From Planosporangium flavigriseum (lineage in GTDB: Bacteria; Actinomycetota; Actinomycetes; Mycobacteriales; Micromonosporaceae): DNA of 64,000 bases. A model generated the notes under the pieces. That model had not been told where the DNA came from, ran no database searches, and saw only the letters and a list, made by a program, of their open reading frames with translations. Positions 8,010 to 16,764 of the stretch are shown here, one piece after another. Numbering within the stretch: the first letter of the stretch is position 1; every line of letters starts with the position of its first letter. The position numbers and the translations under genes are program-made. Where the stretch lies: assembly GCF_011947225.1 (NCBI RefSeq), contig NZ_JAATVW010000009.1, forward strand, positions 124,001-188,000. Reading direction: 5' to 3'.

Positions 8010-8903
8010 TCAGAACGAGTTGCGCAGTGCCGACGGGCGTACCAGCGCGACGGTCGCCCGCCTGCTGCGCGGGTGGCCGAGCACGGCCCGTGACACCTCC
8101 CGCGCCAGGACGATGAGCCAATACAGCGCGGTGACGGCGCTGGAGTGGCGCTGCCGGTACAGCTTGACGCGGTTGACCGCCAGCAGAGCCCACAGCCGCG
8201 GCGACACCTTCGACTCGCCTTCCAGGTGGGTGGCCCGCGCCTGCGGGGTGAGCCGGGTCAGGAAGCCGCGGTCGCGGGCTCGCAGGGCGAACTCGGTCTC
8301 CTCGGAGTACAGGAAGAACGACTCGTCCCAGGGGCCGCAGGCGTCCAGGCAGGGGGTCGACACGAGCATGACGGCGCCGGTGGCCCAGTCCGCGGTGGTC
8401 GGCCGCTCGTAGGCCGCCTCGTCCAGCACGGTCTCGCCGAGGCGTGGATGCCGGCCGGCGCGCCGGCCCAGGGCCGCTTCGCCGAGCGCGCGGAGCAGGG
8501 TCGGCTCCCGCCGCAGCGACCAGGCCAGGCTGCCGTCGCCCAGGTACAGCCGCGGCACGGCGATGCCCACGCCGTCGCGCAGGCTCGCGTACAGGGCTTC
8601 CACGCAGCCCGGTTCGAGCCGGATGTCGGGGTTGAGGATCAGCGCGGCGTCGTACGGGTCAGCGGCGGCGAGACCGGCGTTGATGGCGGCCGCGTACCCG
8701 GCGTTCCGGCCGGTTTGCACAATCGTGCAACCGATGGCGGACCGTTCGGCGATCGCGACCGTGTCGTCGGCCGAGGCGTTGTCGGCGACGATCACCTGCC
8801 GGTCGAGGCGGCCCAGCCCGGCGTCGAGGGACGCGAGCAGGCCCGGCAGCACGGCCGCGCTGTTCCAGGTGACGATGACGACGGCGATCCGTGGACTGTT
8901 CAC
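8010..8903 (-). CDS. GT2 family glycosyltransferase, rhamnosyltransferase-like
   Basis: This 297-residue GT-A enzyme has the N-terminal nucleotide-binding strand IAVVIVTWNSAAVLPGLL, an acidic LILNPDIRLEPG motif near residue 91, and WATGAVMLVSTPCLDACGPWDESFFLYSEETEF typical of WbbL/RfbN-type rhamnosyltransferases. It would add a sugar to the lipid-linked exopolysaccharide repeat on the cytoplasmic face. It starts with GTG in a four-base GTGA overlap with the stop of the upstream GT2 gene, so the two are one transcript. Donor and acceptor cannot be read from the sequence. Confidence 0.88.
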   Translation of the reverse strand: MNSPRIAVVIVTWNSAAVLPGLLASLDAGLGRLDRQVIVADNASADDTVAIAERSAIGCTIVQTGRNAGYAAAINAGLAAADPYDAALILNPDIRLEPGCVEALYASLRDGVGIAVPRLYLGDGSLAWSLRREPTLLRALGEAALGRRAGRHPRLGETVLDEAAYERPTTADWATGAVMLVSTPCLDACGPWDESFFLYSEETEFALRARDRGFLTRLTPQARATHLEGESKVSPRLWALLAVNRVKLYRQRHSSAVTALYWLIVLAREVSRAVLGHPRSRRATVALVRPSALRNSF

Positions 8904-9766
8904 CGGCTCTCCTTCGTGGCGACCGCCCGGCTGCTGTCGTCGCGCAGCCAGGTCGTGTAGTCCCGCGACCGGATGGGCCGGCGCGCCTTCCAGCGAGCCA
9001 CCGCGGTGACCCCGAGGAAGACGGCCAGGCGGGGCGCCATCGCGGGCTCGGCGCGCAGGATGCGCAGGAGGTCGGCTCGGGTCGTGCGCGCTCCGCCGAT
9101 GCCGTCCATCGTGTTTTCCAACTGCGCGATGCCGGTGAGCGCCCGGACCCGTCGGCGCATCAGGTCGGTGGCCGTACGTGGCGGGTGCACCACCACCCGG
9201 GCCTGCCTGACGATCCGGCGCTCGTGCGGTCCGAACGCCACCGACGCCGCGAGGTCGTCGTTCATCACCTGCGGCAGCGCGGCGAGCCGTCGGTGGCCGG
9301 CCTCGCTCACGCCGATCACCCCGCGGCCGTAGAGCCCGTTCCGCACGCCGGGGAGCCGCTGCCAGATGTCGTAGTACCAGCGCACAGTGAGCGGCCGACT
9401 ATCCATTGTGAGCACTCGCGCCGGTGCCGCCGCCAGAACGCCGGGCTCGCCGGGCTCGCCGAGCGCGTCGGCGAGCGCGCGCACGTCCCGTGTTCGCAAC
9501 TCAACGTCAGCGTCCACGTACAGGCGCGGGAAACCTCGTGCGTGTTGATCACCTAACTGAAGGGCATTGGATTTCGCCGCAATCGCGGTTGAAACCACCA
9601 AAACCCGCCCCCCGAAGGACGCAGCTATCTCGGCTGTCTCATCCGAACAGCCATTCGCTACGACAACTACGTGTAATTCGTCGGAGCGGGCATCGGCCAA
9701 AAGCCCGGTCAGCAGTCGACCAATGACCGAGGCTTCATTGTGGGCGGGAATTACGACGCTAATCAC
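8900..9766 (-). CDS. GT2 family glycosyltransferase
   Basis: The GT-A domain starts with ISVVIPAHNEASVIGRLL, and an acidic LYVDADVEL motif follows near residue 82. The open frame continues upstream to a GTG at 9880. Those extra 38 codons are AT-rich, unlike the rest, and lie over a palindromic promoter-like stretch. The GTG at 9766 directly before ISVVIPAH is therefore preferred (288 residues). No strong ribosome site precedes either start, so the choice is tentative. It is first in a two-gene unit divergent from the initiating transferase at 10159. Confidence 0.82.
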   Translation of the reverse strand: MISVVIPAHNEASVIGRLLTGLLADARSDELHVVVVANGCSDETAEIAASFGGRVLVVSTAIAAKSNALQLGDQHARGFPRLYVDADVELRTRDVRALADALGEPGEPGVLAAAPARVLTMDSRPLTVRWYYDIWQRLPGVRNGLYGRGVIGVSEAGHRRLAALPQVMNDDLAASVAFGPHERRIVRQARVVVHPPRTATDLMRRRVRALTGIAQLENTMDGIGGARTTRADLLRILRAEPAMAPRLAVFLGVTAVARWKARRPIRSRDYTTWLRDDSSRAVATKESR

Positions 9767-10158
9767 GGACCAAGTATCGAGCCGGGGGTGGATATGTCCA
9801 CTGGGGTTTACCGAATCTTTTGGGGCGAGCGGAAGAATTCGGACTAATTCGCGCGTGAAATTGTCCAATCGGCTTGACACGGAGAGTCAACAAACGCCCT
9901 GCGCTGAGTAGAGATCAAGTTACGAGCACGCCGCTGACCTGATAATATTTGTGGTATTCGATTGGCGTCTCGGGGTGGCCGTTTTCCTGACCCTGCTGAC
10001 TGTCCGGTCGAAAGTTCGACACTCACCTAGGCGCTGCGCACACTCCGCCGGTAGCTTCCGTTTCAGTCTTGGTGCGGATGCACGTTTGGCGGCATGCATC
10101 GTTTACGGGGACTCGTTCGTTCGCATTCGGTCTGTTAGGGGAGGCAGATCCGTGATGA
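9767..10158. promoter_or_regulatory. Divergent intergenic region of the exopolysaccharide locus, left end
   Basis: This region separates the leftward GT2 pair from the rightward glycosylphosphotransferase operon and is clearly more AT-rich than its surroundings, especially about 9830-9960. It holds an inverted repeat TTGAC-N7-GTCAA at 9874-9890, which also reads as a -35-like TTGACA on the + strand, and an AT-rich GATAATATT at about 9950. A strong GGGGAGG ribosome site at 10138-10144 precedes a seven-codon mini-frame at 10152-10175. Promoter positions were not resolved. Confidence 0.4.
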
Positions 10159-10175
10159 GTGCTGGTGAAAACTGA
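10152..10175 (+). other. Seven-codon upstream mini-frame overlapping the glycosylphosphotransferase start
   Basis: GTG ATG AGT GCT GGT GAA AAC TGA begins seven bases after a strong GGGGAGG and ends inside the first codons of the next gene in a different frame. It could be a leader that couples translation of the initiating transferase, or chance. No peptide function is claimed. Confidence 0.3.
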
Positions 10176-11646
10176 CGTGGTCGTCCTCGAAGCGGTGACC
10201 GGCGCGACCGACGCCAATGTGACGGCCGGCAGTCGCAGGCCACGCATAGGAGATCGTGGCCGGTTCAATTTGGTCATTGTCGACATTCTGGCCGCCTCCA
10301 TGGCGGCGATCGTGATCTATGCGGTGCGGCAGGAAGGCATCGCGATCGCCCGAAACTCGTCGATCATCCGCAACGTGCTGACCGTCGCGATGCCGCTGGT
10401 GTGGGTGGTCGCGCTGGCCCTGCACCGGGCGTACGACCGGTGGTCGGTCCACAGCGTGGCGAAGATGTGGCGCCTGGTCGTCCAGGCCGCCCTCACGCTG
10501 ATCGGAGCAATGTCCGCGGTCTGCCTCGCGCTGCGCTACACCACCCTGCTGGACCTCATTCTCGTCGGGATTCCGCTCATGGCGGCGCTGACCGTCCTGA
10601 TGCGACTGGCGGCCGCTTGGTGGCTGCGCCGCCGCGACGCCGACACCTATCTGCGGCGGACTCTGGTCGTCGGTCACGCCGCGCAGCTCGACGGACTGCT
10701 GGCGACGTTGAGCCGAGGCCGTGACCACAATGTGCGAGTCGTGGCGGCGTGCGTCGCTGACCGGGCAGGCGAACACCAGGCCGTGGCGCTGACCGTGCCG
10801 GTCCTCGGAGACCTCAACGGGATCTGCTCCACCGCCCTCGCCGCCGGCTGCGACTGCGTGATCGTCGCGCCCTGTCCCGAGCTGGATGCCCCGCGGCTGC
10901 GCCAGATCGGCTGGGCACTCCACGACGCCGGTGTCGAACTGCTCGTCGCCCCGGCGCTGTCGGACGTGGCCAAAGAGCGAATCGCGGTCCGTCCCGCGGG
11001 TGAGCTGCCGCTGTTGCACGTGCGTGCACCCGTGTTCAACGGTCCCCAACGTGTCTTGAAAGGACTGTTGGACCGGGTTGGAGCTTTCGCACTCCTCCTG
11101 TGCCTGTGGCCGGCGATGCTCGTGATCGCGGTACTCATCCGGGCCACCAGCAACGGTGCGGCGCTTTTCCGGCAGCGGCGGGTCGGGCGGGACGGCAGGG
11201 AGTTCACCCTTTACAAGTTCCGCACGATGAGCGTGGACGCGGAGACCCGCCTCGGCGGACTCCTTTCTCGCAACGAGCGAGCCGACGGCCTGCTGTTCAA
11301 GATGCGCGCCGACCCGCGGATCACGCGGGTCGGGAGATTCCTGCGCAAGTACTCGCTGGACGAGCTGCCCCAGCTCATCAACGTCCTGACCGGGGACATG
11401 TCGTTGGTCGGGCCGCGCCCGCCGCTCCCGCACGAAGTGGCCCGCTACGACGACACGGTGTGGCGGCGGATGCGGGTCAAGCCGGGGCTCACCGGGCTGT
11501 GGCAGGTCAGCGGCAGATCCGAGCTGTCCTGGGCCGACTCGGTGCGCCTCGACCTCAGCTATGTCGACAACTGGTCCCCGGCGTTGGACGCCCGGATCCT
11601 GCTGCGCACCGTCAGCGCCGTCCTCAAGGGGACCGGGGCGTACTGA
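10159..11646 (+). CDS. Polyprenyl glycosylphosphotransferase initiating exopolysaccharide synthesis (WcaJ/CpsE type)
   Basis: This 495-residue protein has four to five N-terminal membrane segments (about residues 35-155), a nucleotide-binding-like soluble loop, a membrane segment near 305, and the C-terminal bacterial sugar transferase domain. That domain shows RRVGRDGREFTLYKFRTM, YSLDELPQLINVL, MSLVGPRPP and KPGLTGLWQVSGR. It transfers a sugar-1-phosphate to undecaprenyl phosphate, the first step of repeat-unit assembly. The start is uncertain: GTG at 10159 or 10165. The best ribosome site (10138-10144) is spaced for a short frame starting at 10152, not for this gene. It heads a + strand operon. 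Confidence 0.92.
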   Translation: MLVKTDVVVLEAVTGATDANVTAGSRRPRIGDRGRFNLVIVDILAASMAAIVIYAVRQEGIAIARNSSIIRNVLTVAMPLVWVVALALHRAYDRWSVHSVAKMWRLVVQAALTLIGAMSAVCLALRYTTLLDLILVGIPLMAALTVLMRLAAAWWLRRRDADTYLRRTLVVGHAAQLDGLLATLSRGRDHNVRVVAACVADRAGEHQAVALTVPVLGDLNGICSTALAAGCDCVIVAPCPELDAPRLRQIGWALHDAGVELLVAPALSDVAKERIAVRPAGELPLLHVRAPVFNGPQRVLKGLLDRVGAFALLLCLWPAMLVIAVLIRATSNGAALFRQRRVGRDGREFTLYKFRTMSVDAETRLGGLLSRNERADGLLFKMRADPRITRVGRFLRKYSLDELPQLINVLTGDMSLVGPRPPLPHEVARYDDTVWRRMRVKPGLTGLWQVSGRSELSWADSVRLDLSYVDNWSPALDARILLRTVSAVLKGTGAY

Positions 11647-11648
11647 GC

Positions 11649-11698
11649 CGTAGTCAGAACAGTCGTAGTCAGAACAGTCGTAGTCAGAACAGTCGTAG
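11649..11698. repeat. 15-bp tandem repeat, 3.3 copies
   Basis: The unit CGTAGTCAGAACAGT occurs three times without change at 11649-11693 and then breaks off. It lies between the stop of the glycosylphosphotransferase gene and the ribosome site of the next gene. Confidence 0.95.
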
Positions 11699-11725
11699 CC
11701 AAACCACGATCCGAAACGAGGAGCT

Positions 11726-12790
11726 GTGACGTATTCGCTCGCCGGCGATCAGCCCGACCCGATCGGGGTCGCTGTCATCGGGGCCGGTTACTGGGGGCCC
11801 AACCTGGTGCGCAATTTCCAGGCCACGCCGTCGTTCCGGGTCCGCTGGTTGTGCGACCTCGACCTGGACCGTGCCCGCAGGGTTCTCGGGGGGTACTCGA
11901 CGATCACCGCCACCGACGACTACTCCGCGATCCTGGACGACGACGAGGTGCAGGCGGTCGCGATCGCGACCCCGGCCGGTACCCATCTGGACGTCGCCAT
12001 GGCGGCGCTGCGGGCCGGCAAGCACGTCCTCGTCGAGAAGCCCCTCGCGGCGACGTTCGACGACGGCCGGCGCCTGGTGGAGGAGGCGGACCGGCGCGGG
12101 CTGGTGCTCATGTGCGACCACACGTACTGCTACACCCCCGCGGTCGCCCGGATCCGGGAGATCGTGCGCTCCGGCGAGCTGGGGGAGCTGCACTACGTCG
12201 ACTCCGTACGCATCAACCTCGGCCTGGTGCAGCGCGACATCGACGTGATGTGGGACCTGGCGCCGCACGACCTATCCATTCTGGACTTCGTGCTGCCCGA
12301 CGACGTGACGGCGGTGGCGGTCGCGGCGCACGGCGCGGACCCGATCGGCGCCGGCCGCTCCTGCGTGGCCTACCTGACCATCGAGCTCAGCACCGGCGCG
12401 ATCGCGCACATCCACGTCAACTGGCTATCGCCGACGAAGGTGCGCACCACCATGGTCGGCGGCTCCAAGCGCACCCTCGTCTGGGACGACCTCAACCCCA
12501 CCCAGCGCGTCTCGATCTTCGACCGCGGGGTGGACCTGACCATGCCCGAGGAGTTGGGCGACGACGAGCGGCGGGAAGCGCTCATCTCGTACCGGTCGGG
12601 CGACATGGTCGCGCCGGCGCTGGGGGAGCGGGAGGCGCTGCGCGCGATGGTCGACGAGTACGCCAGCGCGATCCGCGGTCGCCGGGCGCCGCTGACCGAC
12701 GGCCGGTCCGGCCTGCGGGTCCTCGGCATGCTCGAGGCCGCCTCGCGCAGCCTCGCCAACCGTGGCGAGATCGTGGAGGTGGCGCGGTGA
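11726..12790 (+). CDS. Gfo/Idh/MocA-family sugar-nucleotide oxidoreductase (WbpB-like)
   Basis: This 354-residue protein starts with the NAD-binding motif VAVIGAGYWGPNLVRNF. It carries the AGKHVLVEKPLA motif near residue 100, whose Lys is catalytic in the family, and the HDLSILDF motif near residue 180. In diacetamido-uronic acid pathways WbpB oxidises C3 of UDP-GlcNAcA before an aminotransferase and an N-acetyltransferase act. Exactly those activities follow here (13752, 14885, 15565). The GTG start has GAGGAG about five bases upstream. The end overlaps the epimerase start (GTGA). Confidence 0.88.
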   Translation: MTYSLAGDQPDPIGVAVIGAGYWGPNLVRNFQATPSFRVRWLCDLDLDRARRVLGGYSTITATDDYSAILDDDEVQAVAIATPAGTHLDVAMAALRAGKHVLVEKPLAATFDDGRRLVEEADRRGLVLMCDHTYCYTPAVARIREIVRSGELGELHYVDSVRINLGLVQRDIDVMWDLAPHDLSILDFVLPDDVTAVAVAAHGADPIGAGRSCVAYLTIELSTGAIAHIHVNWLSPTKVRTTMVGGSKRTLVWDDLNPTQRVSIFDRGVDLTMPEELGDDERREALISYRSGDMVAPALGEREALRAMVDEYASAIRGRRAPLTDGRSGLRVLGMLEAASRSLANRGEIVEVAR

Positions 12791-13755
12791 TCCGGGGCAA
12801 GCGCGCGCTGGTGACCGGCGGAGCCGGCACCATCGGCTCCCACGTCGTGGACCAGCTGGTGCGGCACGGCGCCGCCGAAGTTGTGGTGCTGGACAACTTC
12901 GTTCGGGGCCGGCGGGCGAACCTCGCCTGGGCTCATGCGCACGGCAACGTGCGGGTCGTCGACGGCGACATCTGCGACGTGGCGACCGTACGCGAGGTGA
13001 CCGCAGGTGCCGACCTGGTGTTCCACCTGGCGGCGCTGCGGATCACGCAGTGCGCCGAACAGCCGAGGCTCGCCAACGAGGTGCTCGTCGACGGCACGTT
13101 CAACGTGTTGGAGGCGGCCGTCGAGGCCGGCGTGCGCAAGGTGGTGGCTTCCTCGTCGGCGTCGGTCTACGGGCTGGCCGAGGAGTTCCCCACGACCGAG
13201 CGGCACCACCCGTACAACAACGACACGTTCTACGGGGCGGCGAAGGCGTTTAACGAGGGCATGCTGCGCAGCTTCCACGCGATGTACGGGCTGGACTACG
13301 TGGCCCTGCGCTACTTCAACGTGTACGGGCCCCGGATGGACGTCCACGGCGTCTACACCGAGGTGCTGATCCGCTGGATGGAGCGCATCGCGTCGGGCAC
13401 GCCGCCGCTGATCCTCGGCGACGGCACCCAGACGATGGACTTCGTGCACGTCGCTGACATCGCACGCGCGAACATCCTGGCGGCCGAGGCCGACGTCACC
13501 GACGAGGTGTTCAATGTCGCCAGCGGTACGGAGACCAGTCTGAACGAACTGGCGGTGGCGCTGCTCGAGGTGATGGGCTCGAGCCTTCGGCCGGAGCACG
13601 GGCCGGCGCGGGCCGTGAACGGCGTCACCCGGCGGCTGGCCGACACCGGCGCCGCGGCGTCGCGACTGGGCTTCAAGACCGAGATCGACCTGCACGAAGG
13701 CCTGCGCGGCCTGGTGGAGTGGTGGCGGTCGGAGAAGCAGGAGGCGACCCGATGA
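12787..13755 (+). CDS. NAD-dependent epimerase/dehydratase (extended SDR)
   Basis: The real gene is 322 residues, beginning at the GTG that overlaps the preceding stop. It has the Rossmann motif VTGGAGTIGSHVVDQL, the catalytic SSSASVYG strand, and the YGAAK Tyr-x-x-x-Lys pair near residue 146. The NVYGPRMDVHG substrate loop follows. It resembles UDP-glucose 4-epimerases and nucleotide-sugar dehydratases. Which one cannot be decided from sequence; it may feed a second amino sugar together with the aminotransferase that follows. The stop overlaps the next ATG. Confidence 0.88.
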   Translation: MIRGKRALVTGGAGTIGSHVVDQLVRHGAAEVVVLDNFVRGRRANLAWAHAHGNVRVVDGDICDVATVREVTAGADLVFHLAALRITQCAEQPRLANEVLVDGTFNVLEAAVEAGVRKVVASSSASVYGLAEEFPTTERHHPYNNDTFYGAAKAFNEGMLRSFHAMYGLDYVALRYFNVYGPRMDVHGVYTEVLIRWMERIASGTPPLILGDGTQTMDFVHVADIARANILAAEADVTDEVFNVASGTETSLNELAVALLEVMGSSLRPEHGPARAVNGVTRRLADTGAAASRLGFKTEIDLHEGLRGLVEWWRSEKQEATR

Positions 13756-14888
13756 CGGCCGTGGCCGGACGCAGTATTCCGGTCATCGTGCCGGCGCTCG
13801 GCGAGGAGGAGGCCCAGGCGGCGGCGGCCGCGGTCCGCTCCGGCTGGGTCGCGCAGGGGCCGCGGGTCGCGGAGTTCGAACGCGCCTTCGCGGCGGACGC
13901 GGGGGCCGGGCACGGAGTGGCGGTCACTTCCTGTACAACAGCGCTCCACCTGGCGCTCGTCGTCCTCGGCGTCGGGCCCGGCGACGAGGTGGTCGTACCC
14001 TCGCTGTCGTTCATCGCCACCGCCAACGCCGTGCGGTACGTGGGAGCGACGCCGGTCTTCGCCGACGTCGACCTGCTGAGCGGCAACCTGACGCCGGAGA
14101 CGATCGACGTGGTCCGCACCCGGCGCACGAAGGCGGTCATCGCCGTGCACCAGGGCGGAGTGCCCGCGGACGTGGACGCGCTACGCGCGGTGTGCGCCGG
14201 GTGGGGCATGGCGCTCGTCGAGGATGCGGCCTGCGCGGCCGGATCGACGGTACGCGGCCGGCCCGCGTCGGCCGGCGCGCTGCTGGCCGCCTGGTCGTTC
14301 CATCCCCGGAAGGTCATCACGACCGGCGAGGGCGGCATGGTCACCACCGACGACCCGGACTTCGCCACCCGGCTGCGCCGGCTGCGCGAGCACGGGATGA
14401 GCGTGTCAGCCGCCGAACGGCACGCCAGCGCCCAGCCGGTACTGGAGAGCTACCTGGAGACCGGCTTCAACTACCGGATGACGGACATCCAGGCCGCCGT
14501 CGGCCTCGTGCAGCTGCGCAAGCTGGCTGCGTTGGTGGCCCGGCGTCGCGAACTCGCGGCCAACTACCACCGGCTGCTCGCCGATCTGCCGGGCGTGCAT
14601 CCGGTCCGGGACCCGTCCTACGGCACGAGCAACTTCCAGTCGTTCTGGGTTCTGCTGGAGCGTGCCAATCGCGACGAAGCCCTCGCCGCGCTCGCCTCGG
14701 CGAGGATCTCGGCGCGCCGCGGCATCATGGCCGCGCATCTGGAGCCGGCGTACCGCGGCGTCGCGTCGACACGCCTGCCGAACACCGAACGGCTCACCCG
14801 GGACTCGCTGATCCTGCCGCTGTACCACGACATGACCGACAGCGAACAGGAGTACGTGGTCGACGTGCTCCGGGCGGCGTGCGCATGA
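13752..14888 (+). CDS. DegT/DnrJ/EryC1/StrS sugar aminotransferase, first copy
   Basis: This 378-residue PLP enzyme has VTSCTTALHLALVVLGV (cofactor phosphate binding), VEDAACAAGS (Asp near 160) and SFHPRKVITTGEGG, whose Lys near 191 would form the Schiff base. It transfers an amino group to a keto-sugar nucleotide. It is the more divergent of two aminotransferases in the operon and probably serves the keto sugar made by the epimerase/dehydratase upstream. The ATG lies in an ATGA overlap; the end overlaps the acetyltransferase start. Confidence 0.9.
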   Translation: MTAVAGRSIPVIVPALGEEEAQAAAAAVRSGWVAQGPRVAEFERAFAADAGAGHGVAVTSCTTALHLALVVLGVGPGDEVVVPSLSFIATANAVRYVGATPVFADVDLLSGNLTPETIDVVRTRRTKAVIAVHQGGVPADVDALRAVCAGWGMALVEDAACAAGSTVRGRPASAGALLAAWSFHPRKVITTGEGGMVTTDDPDFATRLRRLREHGMSVSAAERHASAQPVLESYLETGFNYRMTDIQAAVGLVQLRKLAALVARRRELAANYHRLLADLPGVHPVRDPSYGTSNFQSFWVLLERANRDEALAALASARISARRGIMAAHLEPAYRGVASTRLPNTERLTRDSLILPLYHDMTDSEQEYVVDVLRAACA

Positions 14889-15568
14889 GGGATCTCGTCA
14901 TCGTGGGGGCCGGTGGGTTCGCCCGGGAGACCGCCGCGGCGGTCGCGGCGATCAACGAGGTCACCCCGACCTGGCGGCTGCGCGGGTTCCTCGACGACAA
15001 CGAGGCGCTGCACGGCCGATGCCCGTACCTGGACGTGCCCGTACTGGACTGCGTGGAGGCAGCGGGTGAGATGCAGGCCGAGGTGGTCGTCTGCGTCGGC
15101 AACCCGCACGACTACGCCGCCCGGATGCGCATCGTGCGACGGCTCGCGCTGCCGCCCGACCGGTACGCGACCATCGTCCACCCGTCCGCCCACGTGCCGG
15201 CCGGCTGCGTCGTCGGTCACGGCTCGGTGCTGCTGGCGCAGGTCGTCCTCACCGCGCAGGTGCGCGTCGGGGCGCACGTGTCGGTCATGCCGCAGGTGGT
15301 GCTGACCCACAACGACGTCGTCGAGGAGTACGCGACGGTCGCGTCGGGGGTGCGGCTGGGCGGGGCGGTCCGGGTCGCGCGCGGCGCGTACCTCGGCGCC
15401 GGCGCCCTCGTCCGCGAGAGCGTGACGATCGGGGCGTGGTCGCAGATCGGCCTCGGCACCGTCGTCCTGCGGGACGTACCGGCCGGGCAGGTGTGGGCGG
15501 GCAACCCGGCCCGGTACCTGCGCCCGGCGACATCTTCCGATCTACCACTGGGGAGCAACAACCGATGA
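14885..15568 (+). CDS. NeuD/PglD-type sugar O- or N-acetyltransferase
   Basis: This 227-residue protein has the PglD N-terminal nucleotide-binding motif RDLVIVGAGGFARETAAAV. It is followed by a left-handed beta-helix of hexapeptide repeats from about residue 100 (VVGHGSVLLAQVVLTAQVRV and onward). The histidine of LTHND near residue 140 is a candidate general base. It would acetylate the amino sugar made by the neighbouring aminotransferases. It overlaps both neighbours by four bases, so it is strictly coupled to them. Confidence 0.9.
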   Translation: MRDLVIVGAGGFARETAAAVAAINEVTPTWRLRGFLDDNEALHGRCPYLDVPVLDCVEAAGEMQAEVVVCVGNPHDYAARMRIVRRLALPPDRYATIVHPSAHVPAGCVVGHGSVLLAQVVLTAQVRVGAHVSVMPQVVLTHNDVVEEYATVASGVRLGGAVRVARGAYLGAGALVRESVTIGAWSQIGLGTVVLRDVPAGQVWAGNPARYLRPATSSDLPLGSNNR

Positions 15569-16674
15569 CCACAATTCCGCTCGTCGACCTCAAGGCCGCA
15601 CATGCCGAGGTCGCCGAGGAGGTCGAGACCGGCTTCAAGCGCGTCATCGCCGACACCGCGTTCGTCGGGGGAGCGGAGGTCGCCGCGTTCGAGGAAGAGT
15701 ACGCGGCGTTCACCGGCGTGCCGCACTGCGTCGGGGTCGCCAACGGCACCGACGCGCTCGAACTGGCGCTGCGGGCGGCCGGGGTGGGCCCCGGCAGTGA
15801 GGTCATCCTGCCGGCCAACACGTTCATCGCGACGGCGGAGGCGGTGGCCCGCGCCGGTGCTCGCCCAGTGCTCGTCGACTGCGATCCGGATACCTACCTC
15901 ATCGACACCGACGCCGCGCTCGCGGCGATGACGCCCACCACGTCGGCCATCGTCCCGGTGCACCTGTACGGCCAACTCGCTCCGGTGGAGCTGCTGGTGG
16001 CGGGGGTCGACGGCGCCAGCGTGCGCATCGTCGAGGACGCGGCCCAGTGCCAGGGCGCCACCAGGTACGGCGTGCAGGCGGGATCGCACGGTATCGCCGC
16101 GACCAGCTTCTACCCGGGTAAGAACCTCGGTGCGTATGGGGACGCCGGCGCGGTCGTGACGGTCGACCGGGAGGTGGCCGCCGCGGTGCGGATGCTCGCC
16201 AACCACGGCGGTGTGCGCAAGTACGAGCACGAGGTGGTCGGGTTCAACAGCCGTCTCGACGGATTGCAGGCGGCGGTGCTGCGGACCAAGCTCGCCCGGC
16301 TCGCGGCGTGGAACTCCGCGCGCCGGGTGGCCGCGGCGCGCTATGACGACCTGCTGGCCGGACTGGATGTCGTGCGCCCGGTGACGCTGGCCGGCAACGA
16401 GCACGTGTGGCATCTGTACGTGATCCGGGTGCCGGGCGGCCGCCGGGACGAGGTGCTCGCCCGCTTGAACGCGGAGGGCATCGGGGCGGGCATCCACTAC
16501 CCGGTGCCGGTGCACCTGACGCAGGCCTTCGCGTACCTGCGCTACGGGCGCGGGTCCTTCCCGCACGCCGAAGCCACGGCGGGGGAGATCCTGTCGTTGC
16601 CGCTGCACCCTCACATCACCGCCGACCAGCAGGAGCGCGTGGTCGAGGCGCTGGCGAGCGCACTGGCGGCGTAG
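15565..16674 (+). CDS. DegT/DnrJ/EryC1/StrS sugar aminotransferase, second copy (WbpE-like)
   Basis: This 369-residue PLP enzyme has the family start IPLVDLKAAHAEV and VGVANGTDALELALRAAGV. PANTFIATAEAV and EDAAQCQGA follow, then FYPGKNLGAYGDAGA, whose Lys near 184 binds PLP. The LDGLQAAVL motif is typical of WbpE/FdtB-type enzymes. It is the better candidate for transamination of the 3-keto-uronic acid made by the WbpB-like enzyme. It starts in an ATGA overlap and is the last gene of the operon, which ends at a strong hairpin. Confidence 0.92.
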   Translation: MTTIPLVDLKAAHAEVAEEVETGFKRVIADTAFVGGAEVAAFEEEYAAFTGVPHCVGVANGTDALELALRAAGVGPGSEVILPANTFIATAEAVARAGARPVLVDCDPDTYLIDTDAALAAMTPTTSAIVPVHLYGQLAPVELLVAGVDGASVRIVEDAAQCQGATRYGVQAGSHGIAATSFYPGKNLGAYGDAGAVVTVDREVAAAVRMLANHGGVRKYEHEVVGFNSRLDGLQAAVLRTKLARLAAWNSARRVAAARYDDLLAGLDVVRPVTLAGNEHVWHLYVIRVPGGRRDEVLARLNAEGIGAGIHYPVPVHLTQAFAYLRYGRGSFPHAEATAGEILSLPLHPHITADQQERVVEALASALAA

Positions 16675-16679
16675 ACGGG

Positions 16680-16714
16680 GCCGGGCCGGCGGCGCGTCGC
16701 GCCGCCGGCCCGGC
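16680..16714. terminator. Strong hairpin between convergent operons
   Basis: A perfect 16-bp GC-only stem (16680-16695 with 16699-16714) closes a three-base GTC loop, six bases after the aminotransferase stop. It has no T-run, as is usual in actinomycetes. It could end transcription from both the + operon and the - operon that converge here. Confidence 0.75.
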
Positions 16715-16718
16715 GTCA

Positions 16719-16764
16719 GTGCAACCGATTCGGGTGCAACCGATTCGCTAGTGCAACCGATTCG
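16719..16764. repeat. 14-bp repeat, three copies, reaching into the wecB stop
   Basis: GTGCAACCGATTCG occurs at 16719-16732, 16734-16747 and 16751-16764. The last copy encodes the C-terminal residues ANRLH of the leftward epimerase gene, whose stop codon (16748-16750) sits between copies two and three. The outer copies are non-coding duplicates of the gene end. Confidence 0.92.

Noticed and set aside
11851-13755. A 634-codon frame including the epimerase gene
   Set aside because: The upstream half is an out-of-frame reading of the oxidoreductase gene. The epimerase starts at the GTG at 12787.
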